NCBI RefSeq assembly: GCF_002895005.1
Contig: NZ_POWF01000006.1
Coordinates: forward strand, 62,001-126,000
Length of the DNA stretch: 64,000 nucleotides
Reading direction: 5' to 3'
DNA from: Hanstruepera neustonica
Lineage (GTDB): Bacteria; Bacteroidota; Bacteroidia; Flavobacteriales; Flavobacteriaceae
In this document: positions 1 to 8,800 of the stretch, in pieces
Position numbering within the stretch: position 1 is the first letter of the stretch
How the letters are laid out: each line of letters starts with the position of its first letter
Notes under the pieces: model-generated
What the model saw: only the letters and a program-made list of their open reading frames with translations
Database searches by the model: none
Told to the model about the DNA's origin: nothing
Translations under genes and position numbers: made by a program

Positions 1-104
1 TTATCTAATGAATCTGCTATTGTCGTGTTGGATAGCGAGTGACTCTCTTGAGAAATCCCAAACAACGGGAGTAAACAAAAAAATAATAACCTTAAGTAAT
101 CCAT
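1..104 (-). CDS. Secreted protein, N-terminal fragment (runs off window)
   Basis: Reading leftward from an ATG at 104, the frame stays open to the window edge and encodes about 34 residues starting MDYLRLLFFCLLPLFGISQE. This is a typical Bacteroidota signal peptide (hydrophobic core, cleavage near the Gln). The gene starts 46 bases after the DegT-type aminotransferase stop on the same strand, so it is probably the third gene of that operon. The mature part lies outside the window, so no function can be given. Confidence 0.6.
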   Translation of the reverse strand, partial: MDYLRLLFFCLLPLFGISQESHSLSNTTIADSLD

Positions 105-150
105 TTGTAGTTGGTTCGTAACTTAAAGTTATAAAAAAGTTTAAACAAAC

Positions 151-1347
151 CTATTTTAGAACAGAAGTAATAGACTTAACCATCTTTTTAGAGCGTTCAA
201 TAACATCTTCTTCCGTCCAAGACAATTTAATCAAACAGGAAATGTTTCTACCAATGTAATGGTCAGACTGTTCGAACGTTCTGGTTTCCAGATATTTCAA
301 TCCAGCTTTTACTTCGGCTGATAAGGGGTAAAGTGTTTTAAGTTCTTTTAAGTGATTCCACTTTCTAATATAGTGCCAGTTGTTATCGTAGTAATTCCAA
401 CAAGCATCAATGCCATTTTCTTTAAAAACCTGAATAACCTTTCTAGATGTTTCCAAATCAGGCAAGAAAAAACTTAAAAAAGAATAACTCTCAACACCAC
501 CTTCTGGTACTTTTCTAAAAGTCACCTCTGGAATTTGAGATAAGGCACCTCTGATGATGCTGTAATTTTTATTTTGGATAGCCACAAACTCATCCAATCG
601 TCTCAATTGTGCTAAACCTACAGCGGCATGTAATTCAGATATTCTAAAATTATAGCCCATAATTGGATGGGTTTCTGCGCCTCGATCTTGACCTATGTGG
701 TCGTGGCCATGATCTGAATAATTATCAGCATTTATATGATATTTGTCGTTATTGGTTAATACGGCACCTCCTTCACCTGCGGTAATTATCTTTACAAAAT
801 CAAGTGACAAACAGCCAATATCACCAATACTACCTAATGGTTTCCCATTGTAAGTAGCACCTGTTGCCTGTGACGAATCTTCTATTAACAATAGGTCATG
901 TTCTTTACAAATGGTTTGCAGAGCATCCAAATTGGCCATACTGCCACACATATGTACAGGCATGATAGCTTTAGTTTTAGATGAAATCGCAGCCTCTACA
1001 GCTTTGGGGTCTATTGTTAAGGTATCATCTACATCCACTAGAATGGGTATAGCACCCAACATCATAATCGCTTCAAAACTTGCCACAAAAGTAAATGTTG
1101 GCATAATCACCTCGTCTCCTGCTCCAATTCCGGCAGCTGCTAAAGCGACTGTTACTGCTACAGTGCCACTGGAGACCAACTGGGCATGCTTCACATTCAT
1201 TGTTGCTTGAAGCGCTTCTTCGAGAGTCTTCGCCTTCCAATGACCTTTGCGCATGCCGTCAAAACCATAACGCATTAATACACCATTATCTAATACATCC
1301 TGTAATTCCTGACGTTCCGCATCTCCGAATAATTCAAATCCTGGCAT
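151..1347 (-). CDS. DegT/DnrJ/EryC1-family PLP-dependent aminotransferase
   Basis: 398 aa, the usual length for the DegT/DnrJ/EryC1 family, fold-type I PLP enzymes that aminate keto-sugars or related substrates. Visible family features are the N-terminal glycine/serine cofactor segment (LVSSGTVAVTVALAAAG), the DEVIMPTFTFVAS segment, the PVHMCG segment, the LLIEDSSQATGA aspartate region, and the lysine in DFVKIITAGEGG that would carry the PLP. The start lies 9 bases after the nitroreductase stop on the same strand, indicating one transcript. The substrate cannot be read from the sequence. No sugar-nucleotide or LPS genes are adjacent within the window, so a role in surface sugar synthesis is only a possibility. 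Confidence 0.88.
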   Translation of the reverse strand: MPGFELFGDAERQELQDVLDNGVLMRYGFDGMRKGHWKAKTLEEALQATMNVKHAQLVSSGTVAVTVALAAAGIGAGDEVIMPTFTFVASFEAIMMLGAIPILVDVDDTLTIDPKAVEAAISSKTKAIMPVHMCGSMANLDALQTICKEHDLLLIEDSSQATGATYNGKPLGSIGDIGCLSLDFVKIITAGEGGAVLTNNDKYHINADNYSDHGHDHIGQDRGAETHPIMGYNFRISELHAAVGLAQLRRLDEFVAIQNKNYSIIRGALSQIPEVTFRKVPEGGVESYSFLSFFLPDLETSRKVIQVFKENGIDACWNYYDNNWHYIRKWNHLKELKTLYPLSAEVKAGLKYLETRTFEQSDHYIGRNISCLIKLSWTEEDVIERSKKMVKSITSVLK

Positions 1348-1356
1348 AATTAATTT

Positions 1357-1986
1357 TTATAAAGTAATTATTGAATCTTTTAATGGCTTTCTAACCTTTT
1401 TAAAATCTGCAAACATATCATCATCAGCCCGATAACCTATTGGCAATAATAAAACCGATTTCAAGCCTCGTTTTTTCAACCCTAAAACCTCATCATAACG
1501 ATCTGATTTAAACCCTTCCATGGGACAAGAATCAATACCTTCCAAAGCACAAACCGTCAATATATTTCCCATAGCCAAATAGGCTTGATTGGTCGCCCAA
1601 TCTTCAATTAAAGCTTGTGGTTTTTTTTCAAAATCTGAAATTAAAAAATCCTGAAACGGTTTTAAAATAGATTTGGGTGTATGTCTAATATCATGTACTC
1701 TATTAAAATATTCCACCACATAATCTTCATCGATAGCTGTTTCAATACAAAACACCAAAACATGTGATGCTTCAGCTATTTGTTTTTGGTTCATGGTATC
1801 TGGAATCAATTGGGTCTGCAGCGTTTTGTCACTAAAAACAACCAATTTTATAGGTTGTAAACCATACGAAGTCGCGGTTAAATTAAAAGCTTCCGTTAAG
1901 ACTTGAAGTTTTTCATCACTAATAAGTTTTGAGGAATCAAAAGCTTTTGTAGCATAACGCCATTGTAAATGATCAATCACATTCAT
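1357..1986 (-). CDS. NAD(P)H-dependent nitroreductase-family flavoprotein
   Basis: 209 aa, matching the FMN-dependent nitroreductase (NfsB-like) fold. The N-terminus WRYATKAFD provides the conserved arginine/lysine flavin-phosphate contact, SYGLQPIKLVVF is the second FMN-contacting strand, and the GIDSCPMEGF region is followed by a C-terminal lysine/arginine-rich tail. These enzymes reduce nitroaromatics, quinones or similar acceptors in the cytoplasm. It is the first gene of the leftward operon with the aminotransferase. Its promoter must lie in the roughly 90 bases shared with the divergent tRNA-Ser promoter. The physiological substrate is unknown. Confidence 0.85.
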   Translation of the reverse strand: MNVIDHLQWRYATKAFDSSKLISDEKLQVLTEAFNLTATSYGLQPIKLVVFSDKTLQTQLIPDTMNQKQIAEASHVLVFCIETAIDEDYVVEYFNRVHDIRHTPKSILKPFQDFLISDFEKKPQALIEDWATNQAYLAMGNILTVCALEGIDSCPMEGFKSDRYDEVLGLKKRGLKSVLLLPIGYRADDDMFADFKKVRKPLKDSIITL

Positions 1987-2074
1987 GTGTTCAAATTTGA
2001 AAACACAAAAATAAGAATACTGTTTTGGTTCAACTAATGGAATGGAAAATTTGTATAAAAATTTCAGCCTTTTA

Positions 2075-2106
2075 TTTGAAAGAAACGAAAAAGGGTTCTA
2101 TATTTG
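2075..2106 (+). promoter_or_regulatory. Bacteroidota sigma-type promoter of tRNA-Ser
   Basis: TTTG at 2075-2078 and TATATTTG at 2099-2106 are separated by 20 bases. This is the known Bacteroidota primary-sigma consensus (-33 TTTG, -7 TAnnTTTG). The predicted transcription start is about 30 bases upstream of the tRNA. Confidence 0.75.
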
Positions 2107-2142
2107 CATCCGCATTTAGGGAATACCTAATGAGGCACTCAA

Positions 2143-2227
2143 GGAGAAATGGCAGAGTGGTCGAATGCGGCAGTCTTGAAAACTGTTGAGGGTCACACCT
2201 CCGGGGGTTCGAATCCCTCTTTCTCCG
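2143..2227 (+). tRNA. tRNA-Ser (anticodon UGA)
   Basis: 85-nt class II tRNA with a 7-bp acceptor stem (GGAGAAA at 2143-2149 against TTTCTCC at 2220-2226), discriminator G, anticodon loop CTTGAAA with anticodon TGA, a long variable arm and a GGTTCGAATCC T-arm. CCA is not encoded. Its last 12 bases are duplicated at 16609-16620, so it is the attachment site of the integrative element that follows. The insertion keeps the tRNA intact. Confidence 0.95.
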
Positions 2228-2229
2228 CT
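2216..2229 (+). repeat. attL: 14-bp direct repeat at tRNA-Ser 3' end
   Basis: CCTCTTTCTCCGCT overlaps the last 12 bases of tRNA-Ser and the following CT. It is identical to 16609-16622, and the flanking bases differ on both sides, which sets the length at 14 bp. Confidence 0.9.
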
Positions 2230-2251
2230 GAAATTTATTCAATTTCAATCA

Positions 2252-2284
2252 AAGTCCTGTAAACACTATGTTTATGGGACTTTT
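2252..2284 (+). terminator. Rho-independent terminator after tRNA-Ser, supplied by the element
   Basis: A 14-bp stem (AAGTCCTGTAAACA at 2252-2265 with TGTTTATGGGACTT at 2269-2282, including two G-T wobbles) is followed by a short T run. It lies inside the element, directly after the tRNA. The original downstream terminator is probably the hairpin now at 16624-16649. Confidence 0.7.
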
Positions 2285-2329
2285 TAGTTTCTACAAAACA
2301 TCAAAAAGTGTATTAAAAACCATTCTGTT

Positions 2330-2466
2330 GGTGACCTATTAGGTGACCTTTTTAAAACCCTATTTAGGTCACCTAAAATGTTAATAACTATCTATAAGTC
2401 AGTTATTTAAATTGATAAAGCGACCTGAAAATTTCGTAACTTAATGTATAATTTTAAAGGTCACCA
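2330..2466. promoter_or_regulatory. Integrase arm-type binding-site candidates, left end
   Basis: GGTGACCTATTAGGTGACCT (2330-2349) holds two direct copies of AGGTGACC-like heptamers. Inverted copies AGGTCACCT (2366-2374) and AAGGTCACC (2458-2466) follow just before the integrase start. The 20-mer recurs unchanged at 16530-16549. Repeats of this kind at both ends of an element are what arm sites for the N-terminal domain of a tyrosine integrase look like. Binding is inferred. Confidence 0.65.
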
Positions 2467-2468
2467 GA

Positions 2469-3719
2469 ATGAACAAAACATTTGGATTATTATTCTACTT
2501 AAAGAAAAGTAAAGTAGATGCACAGGGTAAATCCCCTATTTACTTACGTATTACTGTCGATGGTAAACGTACAGAAATCAGTACCAAACGCACCATTGAA
2601 CCAGAACGGTGGAGTGCTGAAGCCAACAAAGCGATTGGAAGAACCGAAGATGTCCGAGAGCTGAACGCCTATTTAGATTCACTAACTACAAAGGTTTATC
2701 AAAGTCAAAGAGATTTAATTCAGGACAATAAGCCTGTAACATCGGAGACTTTAAAGAATAAGCTTTTAGGAGTCGAGGACAAAGAAAGAACGCTCATATC
2801 CATATTTGAAACCCACAATAAACAAGTAGAAAAGTTGGTAGGTCGTGAATTTTCCGCAGGAACTTTGGAGCGTTACAAAACTGTATCAAAACATCTACAA
2901 GATTTTATCAAACTACAGTACAAAGTTAGTGATGTAAGTATTAAAAAGATTGACCACCAATTTATAACGGACTTCGAATTTTACTTAAAGAGTGTCAGAA
3001 ATTGTGGTCATAATAGCACTATTAAATACATAAAGAACTTCAAAAAAATAGTGCGTATCGCTTTGGCTAATGGTTGGATAGCAAAAGACCCATTTCTAAA
3101 TTATAAAGTGCGTTTAAAAGAAGTTGAGCGTCAATTCTTATCAGAAGAAGAAATACAAGATATGCTCGATAAAGAATTGCATACCCCAAGATTGGAGCAA
3201 GTAAGAGACATTTTTATTTTCTGTTGCTTCACTGGTTTAGCATACAGTGATGTTAAGAAGCTCAACAGAGATAATTTGGTTTTTGGAATTGACGGTGAAA
3301 AGTGGATTAAAACCAAGCGTACCAAAACTGATACCCGCAGTAATATCCCTTTGCTTCCAACGGCTTTAGACTTAATAGAAAAATACAAAGACCATCCAGA
3401 AGCTGTTACAAGGGGTGTTTTGCTTCCAGTTTTAAGTAATCAAAAATCAAATGCCTATTTAAAAGAAATTGCAGATTTGTGTAAAATAAATAAAAATTTA
3501 ACGACACATTTAGCCCGTCATACCTTTGCCACTACAGTAACTCTTTCCAATGGAGTGCCGATGGAGTCTGTCAGTAAAATGTTAGGCCATAAATCCCTTA
3601 AAACTACACAGCACTATGCAAAAATATTAGATAGAAAAGTGAGCGATGATATGGCAATTTTAAGACAAAAATTCTCTAATAAGCCTACAATGGTGTCTAC
3701 TAAAAAATTAGGCACGTAG
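2469..3719 (+). CDS. int: Tyrosine recombinase (integrase) of the element
   Basis: 416 aa. An N-terminal arm-binding domain (about 1-90, GLLFYLKKSK...PIYLRITVDGKR) is followed by a SAM-like core-binding domain (about 105-205) and a catalytic domain (about 220-395). Catalytic residues seen are the HLARH box (His347, Arg350), the GH of MLGHKS (His374) and nucleophile Tyr383 in HYAKI. The segment that normally holds the first catalytic arginine reads GLAYSD, with Ala258 in that place. Several Bacteroidota integrases, such as IntDOT of CTnDOT, are known to lack this arginine. The gene sits 240 bp from attL and should catalyse integration into tRNA-Ser. The repeated AGGTCACC sites overlap its promoter region, suggesting autoregulation. 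Confidence 0.95.
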   Translation: MNKTFGLLFYLKKSKVDAQGKSPIYLRITVDGKRTEISTKRTIEPERWSAEANKAIGRTEDVRELNAYLDSLTTKVYQSQRDLIQDNKPVTSETLKNKLLGVEDKERTLISIFETHNKQVEKLVGREFSAGTLERYKTVSKHLQDFIKLQYKVSDVSIKKIDHQFITDFEFYLKSVRNCGHNSTIKYIKNFKKIVRIALANGWIAKDPFLNYKVRLKEVERQFLSEEEIQDMLDKELHTPRLEQVRDIFIFCCFTGLAYSDVKKLNRDNLVFGIDGEKWIKTKRTKTDTRSNIPLLPTALDLIEKYKDHPEAVTRGVLLPVLSNQKSNAYLKEIADLCKINKNLTTHLARHTFATTVTLSNGVPMESVSKMLGHKSLKTTQHYAKILDRKVSDDMAILRQKFSNKPTMVSTKKLGT

Positions 3720-3774
3720 GACATATAAACATTTCGATATAAAGTGCAAAAATAAATTAGCCTAAAACCTTCTG

Positions 3775-3807
3775 AAACCCTTGTAAATTCAAGGGTTTTC
3801 TGTTTTA
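3775..3807 (+). terminator. Terminator after integrase
   Basis: Perfect 9-bp stem AAACCCTTG (3775-3783) and CAAGGGTTT (3790-3798), six-base loop, then TCTGTTTT. It separates the integrase from the following HTH/polymerase pair. Confidence 0.75.
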
Positions 3808-3927
3808 AATGAAAGCGTTTTTTGTGGAAAACTGTTTATAACTTTCGCTTTAAAAATCATAGCTTTTGACGTATTTTAGTACTTAATAATAACAGGGTTA
3901 ATTCCCTTTAATACAGATTAATAGTAT

Positions 3928-4191
3928 ATGACATTAGACCTTATTACAAAGGATGATTTGAAGACTCTAAAACAAGAAATCATCACGGAATTAAGAACTA
4001 TTTTAGGAGGCCAGACAGAGCAAAAAAAATGGTTAAAATCAGCAGACGTAAGAGAGATGCTAAATATCTCTCCAGGCACGTTGCAAAATTTAAGAGTGAA
4101 TGGCACTTTGCCTTATACAATGATGGGTAAAACCATCTACTATGAGTACAATGATGTCATTAAGATTCTAACCCAAAACAAGAGTGCTTAA
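3928..4191 (+). CDS. Excisionase-like helix-turn-helix protein
   Basis: 87 aa. The first 30 residues are a charged helix. Residues 34-80 form a MerR/HTH_17-type winged helix (KWLKSADVREMLNIS, then SPGTLQNLRVNGTLPY, then MGKTIYYEYNDVIKIL). Small proteins of this form are common on Bacteroidota mobile elements, where relatives act as recombination directionality factors or replication/transfer regulators. The stop codon overlaps the ATG of the next gene by one base (TAATG), so the two are translationally coupled. That favours a joint role, as a loader or regulator of the polymerase-like protein, as much as a role in excision with the integrase. Confidence 0.8.
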   Translation: MTLDLITKDDLKTLKQEIITELRTILGGQTEQKKWLKSADVREMLNISPGTLQNLRVNGTLPYTMMGKTIYYEYNDVIKILTQNKSA

Positions 4192-5702
4192 TGAGGTTCT
4201 TTATCCCCGAGAACTTGGATATCGACCAACTTACCCACGAAAATCCACCGTGCTTCAAAAAGTACAAGTTCAAAAGAGATATGGCTCTTTACATCATTAA
4301 TTTGATTAATGCCTTACCATTGTTCAATAAAGATTTGATGTTTGAAGGGTTTGTTCCACTTAATTCAAAGTTGCTTCAAGATAAGATTGCCAATTATAAA
4401 GAGTATTTAAATTATTTGGAGCACGAGCTAAAAATTATTGAGTGTGATAATCAGTACATCCCTGGGTTTAAATCCAAAGGTTATAGATTGACTGAACAGT
4501 ACAGAACTGAAATTAAAAGTCAATCAGTAGTTGATTTTACATTTGGCAGGAAATTGAAGTTTGAACGTAATAAAAGAGCGGCATCGGTAGCTCACCTTGA
4601 ATATCTAACTAAATGGTTTAATCCAAAATTAGAAATTGACCTCGATTTTGTCAATGCTTTTTTAAGGGAAGAATATCAATTAAAAAGATACAATCAAGCT
4701 TTGTGGGATTACGACCGAAATCGAAAAAAATTCAAAGAGCCGATGATGCAATTCAATCACGCAAAAATTAGCGCCGAAAAAATCGATAGGCAAGATTATT
4801 ATTTGTTGCACGATGAAAATGTATATCGCTTTCATTCGAATCTTACCAATATGAGAAGCATCATTAGAAATGCGGTGACTTATGACGGACAAAAATTAAT
4901 TTCAATAGACATTAAAAATAGTCAACCCTATTTAAGCACCATCCTTTTGAGTCGCTCTTTCTGGATTGAACAAAAATTTGGAGCCAAAAATGAAGAATCA
5001 CTATCAATATCATTTGATGAACCGCAGCGTGTCACAAATAAAGGTTTTAATGATTTTAAAAGATTAAATTATGAAAGTGAGAGAGGTTTTGATGAAAGAT
5101 TGAATATATCACAAATAAAGATTCACGAAAACGATTCTTACATTATGTTAGGAGATATTGATAAATCCCTTATGAATAGTGAGTTTAGTAATTATATCAA
5201 TTTGGTAGTTAATGGAGGTCTTTACGAGTTTTTGGAGGAAGAATTTAAAATCAACTTGGGTGAAGTATTCTCTAATAGGAAAGATGTCAAAGCAGCAGTT
5301 TTTCAAGTGCTATTTACAGACAATAGGTTCTTTGGTCAAGACGAGGCAAGACCTAAAAAGTTATTTCAAGAATTATTCCCTTATGTGTATGAGGTCTTCA
5401 AGCAAATCAAGAGCAAAGACAAATCGTTGCTACCTCGCTTATTACAGAGTATAGAAAGTTACTTGATGATTGATGTAATTGCCAAACGCATTTCAATCGA
5501 ATATCCTGAAGCACCCATTTATACGATACACGATAGTATTGCCACAACTGAAGAGTATGTAGACATTGTTCAGCAGATAATGAGTGAGGAGCTATCAAAA
5601 GCAATCGGACATCCTCCAAAATTGGCTCGTGAAGAATGGTCTAAAAGGAATATGATTAAATATCTGTCTGGTCTTAAAGAAAGCTCCAAAATCGCTGTTT
5701 AA
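4191..5702 (+). CDS. Family-A polymerase-like protein (candidate TV-Pol)
   Basis: 503 aa, no signal peptide. Residues 1-205 match nothing I recognise. Residues 210-470 carry, in order, the signposts of the family-A / T7-like polymerase palm and fingers: RFHS (213-216) as in the template-contact box; motif A candidate SIDIKNSQPY with Asp240; motif B RKDVKAAVFQVLF (Arg363, Lys367, Phe371, Phe375), which lines up with the R-K-F-Y positions of the Pol I O-helix; a LLQSIESYLMIDVIAKRI helix before motif C; and motif C YTIHDSI (His447-Asp448). No 3'-5' exonuclease is visible. The small size and mobile-element setting fit the TV-Pol family described by Iyer, Abhiman and Aravind. A role in replicating the element is inferred. 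Motif spacing was judged by eye. Confidence 0.6.
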   Translation: MRFFIPENLDIDQLTHENPPCFKKYKFKRDMALYIINLINALPLFNKDLMFEGFVPLNSKLLQDKIANYKEYLNYLEHELKIIECDNQYIPGFKSKGYRLTEQYRTEIKSQSVVDFTFGRKLKFERNKRAASVAHLEYLTKWFNPKLEIDLDFVNAFLREEYQLKRYNQALWDYDRNRKKFKEPMMQFNHAKISAEKIDRQDYYLLHDENVYRFHSNLTNMRSIIRNAVTYDGQKLISIDIKNSQPYLSTILLSRSFWIEQKFGAKNEESLSISFDEPQRVTNKGFNDFKRLNYESERGFDERLNISQIKIHENDSYIMLGDIDKSLMNSEFSNYINLVVNGGLYEFLEEEFKINLGEVFSNRKDVKAAVFQVLFTDNRFFGQDEARPKKLFQELFPYVYEVFKQIKSKDKSLLPRLLQSIESYLMIDVIAKRISIEYPEAPIYTIHDSIATTEEYVDIVQQIMSEELSKAIGHPPKLAREEWSKRNMIKYLSGLKESSKIAV

Positions 5703-5725
5703 TAAATGCCTCTGAATAATCAACT

Positions 5726-5766
5726 AAACCCAAATATAACCCAACGGTTGTTTTGGGTTTTTTGTT
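5726..5766 (+). terminator. Terminator after polymerase-like gene
   Basis: AAACCCAAA (5726-5734) pairs with TTTGGGTTT (5752-5760), with a small inner stem (AACCC/GGTT region), followed by TTTTGTTTT. It isolates the polymerase pair from the restriction-modification operon. Confidence 0.7.
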
Positions 5767-5854
5767 TTAAACATTTCTTACAAATAATACCGATTAACAT
5801 AAAAGATTTATATTTTTAGGGTTTCCACAAAAACTAACAATTCCAAACCGAACA

Positions 5855-8800
5855 ATGTCAAAATCAATAGACAACCTAAAATACTTCCTTAAAGAAATGT
5901 TCCAATTCAACGAAAATGATTTGGACTTCGGAATCTACAAAATATACAACCTAAAGCGTAAACACATTGAAAGCTTTATTGATGGTGATGGTGTAGGCGA
6001 TTTAACACCTACAATCGAAACCATTTTAAAGGAAGTCAATCTCGAAAATCAAAAGACGGACTCTATTGAATTATACAACTTCTTAAAGAATTTAAATCAA
6101 GATAAGTTATTAGAAGATCCAGAGGCAAACTACAAACAATTAGAATTGTTCATTGGCACAGAACAGAGTGAAGATAAAAAAGCGAAACTTACTGAATCCC
6201 TAAACAATCTTTCCAAATCAGAAGGTTTAACAGACGAGCTTAAAGACAAAATCTACAATCACATACTTGGGTTTTTCCAAATGTATTATTCCAATGGTGA
6301 TTTTGGGTATAACGACCGCAGTAGAGATTTGTACAAAGTACCTTATGAAGCCGATTATAACGGTAGCGACACAATGTTTCATTGGAAACATAAAGGGAGT
6401 TTATACATCAAAACAGGTACATCTTTCAACGCTATTAAGTTCGACTTAAACGGTAAGAAAATTGAATACCGTTTAGAAACCAATGTACATAGTGAAGATG
6501 AAGGTACAAGCCAAAACAACAACAAAGACAGCCAATTAAAACACTACCGTTTTGATAGAATTGAAAAAGTAAAAGACAAAACGACTAATGAAGACGTTTA
6601 TCAAGTCATTTTTAACCTATCTGATGCTTCAACCTCTAAAGTTGATATTTATAAAGCCATATACAAAGAGGTGTATAATGAAACTGATATTCATAAATAT
6701 TTAGAATACGAAAAAGATGGTAAACCCAAACAGGTATTTGTAGACTTAACCAAAGACTTTGACAAAGTCCAAAATGGTGCTATAAAAGGTTTATCTGCTC
6801 TACGCCAAAAGAAACTAAAGATAGAAAAAGAAGTAAAAAACAACTTTGAGCGTGGTGAGCGTTTGTATGACGAAGCAACCAAAGAGTTTACCGATGAAAC
6901 ATTAAAAGCCTTATATACATTAGACCAAAAACTAAATAGCTTTTACATTGGTAACGATGCCGATTACTTTATTCACGAAAACCTAAACGAGTTTCTTAAT
7001 AACGAGAAAAACCGTTACGTTAAAAATTACATCTTTGATGATTTAGAAAGTATTTACAGTGGTAAGTTAGATAATACCACTTTATTAATTGCTAAAGCAT
7101 TTGATAAGGTAAGCTCACGTATTATTGAGTTTTTAAGTGCTATTGAAGACTTCCAGAAACACCTGTTTACCAAAAAGAAAAAAGTAGTAGAAAGTGAATA
7201 TTGTATTACGGTAGATTATATAGACGAAAAATACTACCCAGAAATTCTCGCCAACAAAACTCAACTGCAAGAATGGGAAATCCTTTTTAGTTTAGAGGTT
7301 AAAACGGTTGAGGACCTAAAAGCTAACCCAACATTAGTATTGGATACAAAATGTTTTAAACAACCCGATGGCACAAACCCATTTAAAGATAAAATACTTG
7401 CTGAAATTGAGGATTTAGATGAAAATACCAATGGGCTATTAATTAACTCTGAAAATTATCAAGGTCTTAAAGTTCTTCAGAATAAGTATAAAAATAAGGT
7501 TCAGACAATTTATACTGACCCACCATACAATGCAAAATCATCTGAAATAATATACAAGAACAATTTTAAACATTCAAGTTGGGCAAGTTTTATGCAAAAT
7601 AGAATAAGTCTTTCCAAGACATTTTTGCAACAAGATGGAATATTTGAAATTGCGATTGATGATTACGAAGTAACTTCTTTATGGAAGGTTTGTGATTCTA
7701 TATTTGGTTCTGAAAATTTTATAGCTAATGTATTAGTGATTCATAACCCACGTGGAAGAAATGATGATAAATTTTTTGGTACTGCGCACGAATATATGCT
7801 AACATTTGCTTTTGATAGAGAAAAAGCTCAAATATTAAACTTTAAACCAACTGAAGAACATATAAAGCAATATAATAAGGAAGATGATATATCACCTTAT
7901 GCATTGACAGGATATATGCGTACTGGTAATAATTCTAACAGACACGAAAGACCTAACTTGTTTTATCCAATATATATCAACCCTAAAAACAAAAAACTTT
8001 CTTTAGAAAACGGTGAAGGTTTAATTGAAGTATTACCAATAAATTCTGATGGTGATGAGAAAACTTGGCGTTGGGGAGAAGATACTTTTGTAAAAAGAAA
8101 AGACACAGAAATACTTGTTTCAGAAAAAAACGGAGTATGGAGTCTACAAAAGAAAAGGAGGTTTTTAGGTGAAGGAAAAAAACCAAAAACTATTTGGCAC
8201 GACTCAAGATATGACGCATCAACAAATGGTATTATGCTTATGAAGGCATTATTCAATGATGTTAATTTATTTAGTTATCCAAAATCCATTTATACAGTAT
8301 TTGATGCCTTATCAGTTTCAACTTCTGAAAACTCTTTGATCCTTGATTACTTTGCAGGTTCGGCAACAACTGGTCACGCAACAATAAAGTTAAACAAAGA
8401 AGATAAAGGTTTTAGAAAGTATTTATTAATAGAAATGGGTACATATTTTAATATCGTTACAAAACCCAGAATCCAAAAAGTAATTTATTCAGATAATTGG
8501 AAAAACGGTAAGCCATTAGATAACAATGGTTCGCCAAAGCACATATTTAAATACCAAGTATTAGAACAATACGAAGACGTATTAGATAATCTACAAGTCT
8601 ATAATGGTGAGCTGCCAGAAAACCTGCCTATAAAATACTTATACAAACCAGAAGAAAATAGTTTAGATAACACACTCAACCTTTTTACACCATTTAGCAA
8701 TACCATAAGCTACGGGCAACCTACTCAACAAGGTTTTATAGATGTGGTAGAAACCTATAACTATTTACAAGGGTATTTTGTAAGGTCTATAAAAACCTAT

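Noticed and set aside
911-1210. Open frame opposite the DegT aminotransferase
   Set aside because: Shadow of a well-supported gene; no homology pattern of its own.
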